This document shows positions 55,787 through 64,000 of a DNA stretch of 64,000 nt, one piece after another; the first letter of the stretch is position 1; each line of letters opens with the position of its first letter. The DNA comes from Gnetum montanum (taxonomy: Eukaryota; Streptophyta; Gnetopsida; Gnetales; Gnetaceae), in the NCBI GenBank assembly GCA_015680685.1, contig MNCI01013809.1, forward strand, positions 249,816-313,815, given 5' to 3'. The notes below the pieces were generated by a model. It was not told the DNA's origin. It did no database searches and worked only from the letters and a program-made list of their open reading frames with translations. A program made the translations under genes and the position numbers.

Positions 55787-57708
55787 TGAAACACCAAAAA
55801 ATTTTGGCTATGGTATATCCACTATAAATTTTCCTAAGTATTCGAAGAAGGCCACTTTTGCAAATTTTTCGAAGTGTTAGAACAATGACACTTTCAGTAA
55901 AAGTTTTTCTAAGTATTAGAATGATGAAACTTACTACAAATTTGTCTAAGTGATAGGACTATGCTATCCACTGTAATAGAGTGTAGTTAGCTTCAACAAC
56001 CAATTTTTTATAATTTTTGCTAAGTGTCTAAACAAGGCCACAAGCTACAAATTTTTTCATAGTGTTGAGACTATGCTCTAGAGCATAGTTAGTGTAGTCA
56101 ACACACAATATCCAGTTTTACAAGATGTTCTCAAAGTGTCAAAACAATGACATAAGCTACAGATTTTTCTAAGCACTGAGACTACTCTCTCCACTACTAG
56201 GACTATGCCCTAAAGCATAGTCAATGTAGTTAGCACTAAAACATAGTTTTTGCAAAAAATTTCTAACTATTGGGACTATGCTCTAGAGCATAGTTAGTAT
56301 AGTTAGCTTGGAAGCTAGATTTTGTAGAAACTTCTCTAAATGTTGAAACTACACTCACCTCTAGTCAAGAACATAGTCAGCCTCCCCTAGAGTGTAGTTA
56401 ACACTTAGCCATACTTTTCCACATTTTGCCAAATTTTTTCTAATTCTGAGACTACGCTCTCACCTAGTCTACATCGTAGTTAAGCATAGATAGTAAGAAG
56501 AACCTCCAAAGGCCTCCAAAACATAGCATTGGCATTCACCTTAGCTCTAGCACACCTCAGTAGTAGCATTTATCTTTTTTCACTCCTCCTCCCCAAAATT
56601 GCAATTATGCTCTACCCCACTTCTCACAGTGGAGAGCGTAGTCCTAGAGTCTAGTCTTAAAAGGTTGCATTTTTGGCATGTTTTGGCATTTTTCATAGGT
56701 ACATTATGATCTTCTCAACAATTTGACAACATAGTCAAAATCTCTCAGCATTGCAAAGTCCATCAATTGACATCATAGTTTAACACCATTTACTGTGGTT
56801 GAGACTGTAGTTGGGGTGTCGCATAGTCCCAACTACCTCATTGCCACATGGTGCCCGATATGCATTTCACAGTAACCCTAATCCTATGAATGCTCCTACG
56901 TTCCAACGTTTTAGAGGGGGTTGTCATTTTGGAACTTTGGTATTTTGATGAACAAGATCCAAACACACACCACACTAGTCAGAGAGCCAAAGTTGCACAC
57001 CATGATCCACTATAGCCCTGTTGCAACCCTACATAACATTGCATGGTACAATATAGAACACTACATGGTACATTGCAAAAGATCACACGGTACACCGCAG
57101 AACAGCACATGGTACACTATAGAACATCACATGGTACACCATGGCAACCAACCCAATAGGCATGGTACACCATGATGAGCACCAAACTTCATGGCCCGAC
57201 ACCACTGAGACTATGACTATGCTCTTCACTATACCTATTGTACACTGTGTACCCTCTAAATCACTTTTGAAGTTAACTATGCTTCCATTTAATGTAGTGT
57301 TCCATTTCTCTCTTCTATTTCCTACATTTGCTTTGCATTTTCCATGTGTAGTCATGTTGTACTACACTGAGGTGGTAGTCGCCATGGGTTGGCATCCTTG
57401 TTTCAGCTAAAACCCTTGACTACACTTGCCCCCATTTTGTGACTATGCTTTGCACTTATCATGAAACATCGCTTCAACACTTAGCACCATTTCACATTGT
57501 TCACATTGGAATTTTGGCTAACCATACCACCCCCCTTATTTTCAACCACTATCTTGACTATTAATAGCAAAGTCTCTATTTGATTGACAAGACCATCCAG
57601 GGCACTCTGCCTCCATTTCTAGCAAGGCCTTAGCATGGAGATAGGGTTAAGGCTATGTAGTCATTAACCCCTTAGTAATTCTAGCCACTGACCTTTTCAA
57701 TTGCTACA
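55787..57708 (+). repeat. A4 5' LTR (1,922 bp)
   Basis: Begins TGAAACACC and ends TTGCTACA before the primer site. The first 700 bases are degenerate tandem sequence with repeated AAATTTTTCTAAGTGTT and the palindrome ACTATGCTCTAGAGCATAGT (perfect at 56,070-56,089 and 56,275-56,294). Near 57,040-57,150 there are four or five short units built on CATGGTACA. In the same family position A2 and A3 carry TAGCGTAGC-type palindromes instead. Confidence 0.8.
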
Positions 57709-57713
57709 ATTCT

Positions 57714-57731
57714 TAGCACTAGAAGGAGGGC
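57714..57731 (+). other. A4 primer-binding site
   Basis: TAGCACTAGAAGGAGGGC, five bases after the LTR end; a variant of the A2 and A3 sites. Confidence 0.7.
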
Positions 57732-58243
57732 TATCATTTTCTTCTTTGCACTTCATTTTGGTTATCTTTGCATGCTCTCTACATCCTTGTTAGTGTATAT
57801 GGGTCCCCATTGTTGGTCTCCCTGAGACCCCATGTAGTAACCAAAATCACATCATCCTCCACTTTTTTCTAAGTCTTCACTCTCTAAGCATAGTAAGTGG
57901 AGAGCATAGTTGGTGTGGAGCATAGTCTCCATACTTAGCATTTTTTCTACAGTTTTACACTTAGCCATTTTTTCAACATTTTCATACTTAGTCATTTTTC
58001 TACATTTCTATAATTAGCCATCTCCTACTAGTAGTAGACTTAACCACTTTTCTACATTTTTACATTTAGCATTTTTTCTACAATTTCATACTTAGCCATT
58101 TTTCTATAGTTTTATAGTTATTCAATTTTTTACACTTTTCAAACCTACCCATTTTTTGCTATCAACAAACTTAGGTATTTTTCTGTAGTTTTTAGAGTTA
58201 GTCATTTTTTGTAAACAACAATGCTCACTTGATTTGTGAACAT
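57732..58243 (+). repeat. A4 leader with hairpin and 26-bp tandem repeat
   Basis: A perfect hairpin GGTCTC-CCT-GAGACC lies at 57,815-57,829. From 57,937 to about 58,214 there are about eleven units of 26-27 bp, each resembling AGCCATTTTTCTACATTTT followed by ATACTT. The repeat is pyrimidine-rich on the plus (sense) strand and is not present in A1-A3, where 130-170-bp leader repeats occur instead. Confidence 0.65.
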
Positions 58244-59510
58244 GAATCCAAATTAACCTTTCATGTTAGTTGACCGAGATGAGAATACCACCCTACCTTG
58301 TTTGATATAATCCCACTCACGAAGTCTTATCACCAGTTGCTATCCCAACTCATCCATGTGAACAACCAAGATGTAGAGACAACCTATGAGGAAGCCTCAT
58401 AGGAGGAAGACGATGAGTTTGAGGCCTACTTCAAATTTAAAAGCCCTCTTTACACCATCTTCCAACAACTACTTCTAAGTATGGCCCCTCCTTAGTTTAG
58501 TTCACCCGTCCTCTCTGAGATGGTGACCATGCCAGTTCAACCTTCTTCACAAGCAACCATTGCATTTTCCCAACCCTACATTCATGAAAGGGCCACCTCC
58601 CCACCCTAAATGATTTAGGCATCCTACATTCCACCTATTTCATTGGTGGCCTACCTCGGTCACCACATCCATTCCTTAACCAATACATTAACTGCATCCA
58701 TCCACTATGATGTAAAATTGGTAACAACTATCCACTACAACATTAAATTAGTAACAATCATCCACTACGACATTAAACTATTATACTCTACAACTAACAA
58801 TCTAGCTCTTTGCCATGCAATCAACATAATCCTAGCCAACACAACTGACTAGCACAACTCCAAGCTTGGATTAGGCATTCTAGCTTATTCAAAGTTTGAC
58901 AGAGGAGATCAACAAGCTCAAGGTTGCCTCCTCCAAAACTATCAAGGTGGTGAACTTTTACCAAGATGATCCCATAAGTCCTATGGTACCATCCCTAACT
59001 CTCCCAACTAGCATTCTACTACCTCAACTCACCAAGTACAATGGTGAAGGTAACCCTAACATGCACTTTGTCACATTCAGGTTTGAGTGCCTGCTTTTGC
59101 AAGTATGACCACATGCTATCATGTGCATCTTCCCCATGTCTCTCATTGGCAAGGACTTAAACTAGTACTGTTCATTATCCATGGCCTCAATCTCCTCCCT
59201 AAATGATCTCCTTATCTAGTTTGTGACATGCTTTAGCTACAACCTATAACATGAGGCAACTCTTGACAAACTCATGCAGGTCAAGTAGGGATCTCGTGGC
59301 CAAATTCATCCAACAATGGAGCACCACCTTGCAAGAAATTCATGAGCTGCTAGCAAAGACTCACTTGTTGGCCATTTTCAAGGGTGCACTCAATGACTTC
59401 ATCTAGTTAAAACTATACTACTTGTCCCCAAAGTCTCTTAGTTAAGCCTTTGCCCAAATGAAGGGCATAGAGGAGGTAGCACAAGCAAGCAATGACTCAG
59501 CTTATGTGGC
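58244..59510 (+). pseudogene. A4 gag
   Basis: A likely start is near 58,244. The N-terminal extension is decayed. The capsid region begins with TEEINKLKVASSKTIKVVNF and QDDPISPMVPSLT (58,896-59,000), then LTKYNGEGNPNMHFVTF; further blocks in shifted frames match A2 gag (ATLDKLMQVK, FAQ..KGI). Many TAG stops. Confidence 0.83.
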
Positions 59511-60832
59511 CTATAGAAAAAAACACACATGCAAGAAAAACATAATAGTGGAAATAGTATTCACACTTGAAAAGGCAACCAACTGAGGTCCAAAGGCTAA
59601 GTAGCCTAAGGCCCCGATACACAAAGTTGCCAACTCTAGTACCAACTGACCCACATTGATAAGGGCCATAGCGTAAGCCACTACAAGGTTCCACTTTGAG
59701 TGTAATGATCACTCAAAGTATATCCCATTGCCAATGAAATCCTTAGAGTTTTTGGATCAACTCTTGAAAGCTAGGTAAATTCAATACAAACAAGTATCAA
59801 AAACTACCATCCAACGACATGATAAGTACTATGAACTACTGAGGAACCCTACCTTAGTAGTACCAAATGAGCCTCCAATCCCACAAAATTTCCAACTAGA
59901 GCAATACTATCATTACTATCAGATGTCCAATCACAATATGAACAACTATCGAGCTTTTCAAGATGATCTGCAAAGAATGATAGAAAGGGATCAATTGGTG
60001 CTTGATGCAATGAGCCAATCCAATGCAGATGACACCCCCTACATCATAAACTTCATCAGAATAAGAGGCATGTCTAAACCTACATAGCAACCTTTTGTTA
60101 TCCAAGTGCCTCCTAGCAAGGCAATGATTTCCTTAGCATCCATAAGCAAGAGGCCTTCTTTTGTGATCAAAGTACAACCTTGGGCAACCACAACACCCTT
60201 TGTCATTAAGGTGGCACAACAAGCTAGCCCTATAGCAAAAAAACTCCCAAATAACTACCATTTTTCATCAAGGTTCCACAACATGATGACCCCTCACCTA
60301 CCTAAAGACAAATAGTGGCAATGTATTAGTATCTTTTCCTTTAAGGGTCATCCCCACTAGAAACCTAGGTAGGCCTACCAAATGGCAACACAAGAGGCTA
60401 AATGAGTGCCTCACAACCCCCATGACTAAAGCAAAGGCCATAACTAGCAAGCTACAATTGAACACTAGGGCCCTTGCCCCCTAGAAAGCCAAACAATCCA
60501 TTCACAAGTCCCCTTCGCAAGAGTTCAAGGCCAACATAATGGTCGATGATAAGGACATCATAGCTACACTAGCCTAGGTAAAACAAATGCTTAAGCAGAA
60601 GAACACAACACTGAGCTTGTATGACTTGGTCATGACCTCATTTGTTCATCATCAAACACTAGCTTAGATGTTGGCCTCCATTCCTATTATGGAGGACATC
60701 CCTATAGATGAGAATGTTATCTATCTAGTGATCTTGCCTCATACACCATAGGAACTAAGTTCAACATCATTATCCTTTCATGATGAAGTAGTCAAGGTCA
60801 ACCCTGAACAAGATGAGGTTACAAAAACTCCA
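59511..60832 (+). pseudogene. A4 gag C-terminus and gag-protease spacer, decayed
   Basis: Short fragments in several frames, one of them 69 residues (60,106-60,315), with no long frame and no metal-binding motif that I can identify. Equivalent to 17,700-18,880 of A2. Confidence 0.5.
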
Positions 60833-61190
60833 TTGTCAATTAGCATACACGTTGGGCAGTGCGCCATTCACAGGGTGCATGTTGATGACAATGCAATAAC
60901 AAACGTAGTTCTATACTCTGTGATTGACAAGCTAGGCTTGATAGACAAGATCAAGCCTACCAAAACTAGGTGTCTAAAATCCTTCAATGTATCACACATC
61001 ACCATTAGGGCTACAATCAACATCACCTTCATGGTAGGGGAGCAGTTCCCCACCTCCATAGATTTCATAGTCATAAAAGAGATTTCAAGCTTCAACCTAA
61101 TCATAGGCTAGCCTTAGCTTGCTCAATTAAGGATCATCTCCTTCCCAATCCATCAAGAAATCCACCTTCCATATAAATGTGGTTAAGTTA
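60833..61190 (+). pseudogene. A4 aspartic protease
   Basis: Open for 92 residues. The catalytic segment is HVDDNAITNVVLYSVIDKLGL, aligned with A2 HIDDGATMNVIPFPIMEKL; later VGEQFPTSIDFIVIKEISSF and NLIIG. A stop at 61,112 falls in the ILGRSWL motif and the match continues after it (LAQLRIISFPIHQEIHLPY). Confidence 0.85.
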
Positions 61191-61654
61191 TCATCCACAG
61201 TGATAACATCTCCCCTATGACTACCCTTGACATAGACATGGGCCAAGTGTCAAAGGTGAAGTTTCTTGGTGGTACACCTATGACAAACAACACAATGCCT
61301 AAGGCTAACACACCTAAGTGAGTGGTTGAAGCCAACAAGCTTCCAAATGATCCTAAGGCTTGTGTGCCCCATAGTCCACACTAGATTTGGAAGTAACTAT
61401 GTGACCAAGATACCCCCTTGGCCAAAAATGTGCTAGGTGTCCACCTATCCCTTGCCTCCATGTGCCATGCATTTTTGGTTTTTCCTTGCATTACACTAGT
61501 TCATTCTTTGCATTTTCCCTGCTTTCTTAGCTTACAGATCATTTTTCTTTGTTTATGCATTCATCCACTTACCTTATGCATTGCATGAAAAACATCAAAA
61601 GCAGATAAAAATCGAAAAAACCAAAACTCCAAAAACAAAGCATGACCTTTATTG
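61191..61654 (+). other. A4 post-protease region
   Basis: No supported coding beyond short decayed matches; becomes T-rich and A-rich at 61,470-61,640. Confidence 0.5.
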
Positions 61655-61855
61655 ATCTTAAACTTGCATCTCTGGCCTACCATGGCCTTAAACTAGTAAT
61701 GCCCAACCCACCATGGACTAAAATTGGCAACACATGGCTTGCCATGGCATAAAATTGGCACCTTCGGCCCACCATGGCTCTAAAACTGGCAACACATGGC
61801 CTAAAATGGCCTTAAAACTAGCACACATAGCCTGGAATGGCCTTAAATTATCATT
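61655..61855 (+). repeat. A4 GGCC-type hairpin-anchor array
   Basis: Six or seven units of 25-35 bases, each with GGCC, about six bases, GGCC and then TTAAACTAG or a variant, for example GGCCTACCATGGCC at 61,674-61,687. Same position (after protease) and same sense orientation as the A2 array at 16,431-16,795. Confidence 0.7.
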
Positions 61856-62044
61856 TCTTGCATTACCTTCCTTTTATTTATACATTTTAACTTTGTTACA
61901 TAGTTTCTACTTAATGTTGCTTTTCCAGTTGATTTTTGTAGGATCTTACAAGTACATATCATGGCCACGCATACAACACTATACCTCACTGAAGCAAGGT
62001 AAGCATTTATCCATGATGTTAAAATAGCACAATTGTATGCCATG

Positions 62045-62300
62045 ACTATAAACTAGCATAGACTATCCTTGCTCCACGACGCTAAAACTGGCACTCACAG
62101 ATCATCCACTATGATTTTAAACTAGCGCATAGCTCATCCTTGGATCATGAAGTTAAACTAGCATAATAGCATGTCCACTCTGATGTTAAATTGACACATG
62201 GTAGTTTGCTAGGAATACAAACTAGCATCCCACAGTCTGCCAAGATCTTAAACTGGGTTCACAGTCTACTAGGACCTTAAACTACCATTTTGTGAATCTC
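62045..62300 (+). repeat. A4 3' hairpin-anchor array
   Basis: Units with TTAAACTAGC (or a close variant) preceded by stems such as ATCAT-CCACT-ATGAT (62,101-62,115) and partial GATC/GACC-type stems (near 62,235-62,285). Same sense orientation as A2 7,250-7,470. Confidence 0.7.
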
Positions 62301-63450
62301 TAGAGTACTTACCATCATTTTGGCCTTTGGAGCATCCACAACATCATTGCACTAGCACTTTCATTGGCTTCCTATGCACTTGCAACTAGTTCATCTTTTG
62401 ATGCATCTGCAACATCTTTGCATCAGCCATTTGATTTGCATTTCATGTTTTTTGGTTTTCTTGTCTTCTCAAAGTTGTGTTTGTAGGATGAAGCCCTAGA
62501 GTTAATCATACAAATGCACATCTCATTGTAGTAACAAATCACCGCATTGCTCTGATGTGCATGATTGGGCTAGCTAAGCCACTCAAGAGTGCACATCCCC
62601 CCTCTTCTCGTTATGACCTACGCATGTCCTTGCATTGTAGCCTATGCATGTTCCTACATCTCAATACCCTCTAACATTCCCTGCATCCCCCTAGATGCAA
62701 ACCCTTTGATGCATATGGACTATGATGCATATGGCATTCTCTTCACATCAACCATGGAACCCATGGCATAAGTAATGCAACTCATCCTGTGGGGAGCCTC
62801 TATTGGCTAGTCAAAACCCAAGAAAATGTAACACAACTCATCCTAGGGAGGAAACACCTATCCTACAAACACGATGAGGTTGCATTAAAGGAAAGGTCAT
62901 CTTGTGGCATGTAGTCCACTTTATGGCCAACACCTTGTAGCTAACATCTAGCAATGTGTAGAACCAAATGTAGGTTCATTTCTAGAAAAAACACAAAAAA
63001 TAAAAACCAAGAAGAAGCAAGAAAAAATAAAGAAAAACAAAAAAACAAAAAAAAAAAAAGAGAATGGGAAAAGGCACATCCCCAATCAAGTGCACTAAAA
63101 TTTTGCAATTGGCCCAACCTTGAATCCATACTAACTTTCTCATGAGCACTTTGATGAGAGGTCAACATTTTAGGGGCAAGACACCTTGGTTCCATGATCA
63201 CTATCAGCCATGCTAACTCTACATCCTACATCATAACATCCTATTTTCATCCCATATTTTCTATTTGCATTTCAACTCCCTAGTGAATTACCTACACCGA
63301 TTACTTCCAACATGCCACTATCCACAACACTCTTGAGCACAGTGTAGCAACATCTGACCATGCATGGAAGGGTGATGTTGGTGTCCGATCTACTATGATG
63401 TTTTGCTATTCTTTGTCAACATCTCTTGAGCCACTCCTCTAGACATCAAT
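62301..63450 (+). other. A4 3' untranslated region
   Basis: Non-coding. Contains short blocks matching the A2 3' region (GCAACTCATCC near 62,778 and 62,838) and an A-rich run at 62,980-63,065. The two opposing open frames over that run (62,941-63,201 and 62,954-63,145) are low-complexity artefacts. Confidence 0.6.
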
Positions 63451-63463
63451 AAAGAGGGTCCAA
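63451..63463 (+). other. A4 polypurine tract
   Basis: AAAGAGGGTCCAA before LTR start TGAAACACC. Confidence 0.75.
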
Positions 63464-64000
63464 TGAAACACCACATAATTTCAGCTACAGTGTCTCCACT
63501 ACAAATTTTCTTAAGTATTCAAGCAAAGGCACTTTTCGCAAATTTTTCCAAGTGTCAAAATGATGAAACTTTTTACAAATTTTTGTAAGCACTAGGACTA
63601 TGCTCTCCACTGCAATAGAGCATAGTTAGATTCAATGGCTAGTTTTCTATAATTTAGGCCAAGTGTCTAAATGAGACCACAAGTTACAAATTTTTTCTAA
63701 GTGCTGAGACTATGCTCTAGAGTGTAGTCAGGATAGTCAACAAACAACAACTAGTTTTGCAAGATTTTTTTTAAGCATCAAAATGATGACATAAGCTACA
63801 AATTTTTTTAAATGCTAAAACTACACTCTCCACTACTATGACTACACTCTAGAGCATAGTCAATGTAGTTAGCATTGAAACATAGTTTTTTTAAAAATTT
63901 TCTAACTGTTAGGACTATGCTCCCAACTATGCTCTAGAGTGTAGTCAGCGTAGTGAGCTTGGAAGCCAAATTTTGGAGGAATTTCTCTAAGTGTTGAGAC
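63464..64000 (+). repeat. A4 3' LTR, partial at edge
   Basis: First 537 bases, collinear with 55,787-56,330. Contains three variants of the ATGCTCTAGAGCAT palindrome (63,709-63,728, 63,841-63,860, 63,926-63,945), each with two or more changes from the perfect form. Confidence 0.82.

Larger units (their letters stand above)
55787..64000 (+). mobile_element. Family A copy A4, internally deleted, runs off right edge
   Basis: Plus strand. 5' LTR, primer site (57,714-57,731), leader, gag (58,244-59,510), protease (60,833-61,190), hairpin arrays (61,655-61,855 and 62,045-62,300), 3' region, polypurine tract and the start of the 3' LTR (63,464). RT, RNase H, integrase and the antisense gene are all absent. 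A possible splice acceptor (GATTTTTGTAG near 61,941) and a short ATG-led remnant at 61,961 may mark where pol once began. Confidence 0.82.

Noticed and set aside
56921-57175. 84-residue open frame with repeated TWYTIEHH-type words
   Set aside because: Produced by the CATGGTACA micro-repeat in the A4 LTR.
62941-63201. Opposing Phe-rich and Lys-rich open frames
   Set aside because: Artefacts of an A-rich run in the A4 3' untranslated region.

Overview
The window looks like intergenic repeat sequence from a large, methylated plant nuclear genome. Every gene-like signal I can support belongs to a degraded LTR retrotransposon, and no intact host gene is visible. The lineage is not fixed by the sequence. 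Old, heavily nested Ty3/gypsy elements with long LTRs would suit a gymnosperm or another giant plant genome. There is no bacterial or organellar signal.

Three Ty3/gypsy families are present. Family A is Tat/Ogre-like: it has tandem RNase H domains and LTRs that begin TGAAACAC and end CTACA in the sense direction. Copies A1, A2 and A3 lie on the minus strand at 1-25,462, and A4 lies on the plus strand from 55,787 past the right edge. Family B is a Tat/Athila-type family with TGATGAG...CTCATCA LTRs of about 0.8 kb and a tRNA-Asp-like primer site. Its copies are B1 (minus, 25,463-31,173), B2 (plus, 43,366-47,605 and again 54,674 to about 55,610) and B3 (plus, 47,606-54,673). Family C is a Tekay-like chromovirus, copy C1 (minus, 34,206-43,353), with an initiator-Met primer site and a TTTGT target duplication.

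The copies are nested. B3 interrupts the reverse transcriptase of B2 (duplication TAGGT/TAGGC). A1 lies inside the 3' LTR of A2, A2 lies inside A3, and A3 lies inside B1. The only stretch not assigned to an element is the AT-rich island at 31,174-34,200.

The most notable signal is in family A. Between protease and reverse transcriptase, A1 and A2 both carry a multi-exon gene on the opposite strand from gag-pol (1,492-3,155 and 11,887-16,253). Several introns have consensus GT-AG borders that keep the reading frame. The gene starts with an FCP1/NLI-interacting-factor-like domain that lacks key catalytic residues in both copies, followed by a domain I do not recognise and an acidic, coiled-coil-like tail. 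Family A also carries arrays of small hairpins next to a conserved TTAAACTAGC anchor, a leader hairpin whose stem covaries between copies, and U3 regions full of short palindromes. In family B, B1 and B3 share the same gag-protease-only layout, which suggests a mobile non-autonomous lineage.

All coding regions carry stops or frameshifts, so the entries below are relics. Boundaries of LTRs, primer sites and target duplications were read by eye; divergences were not computed.
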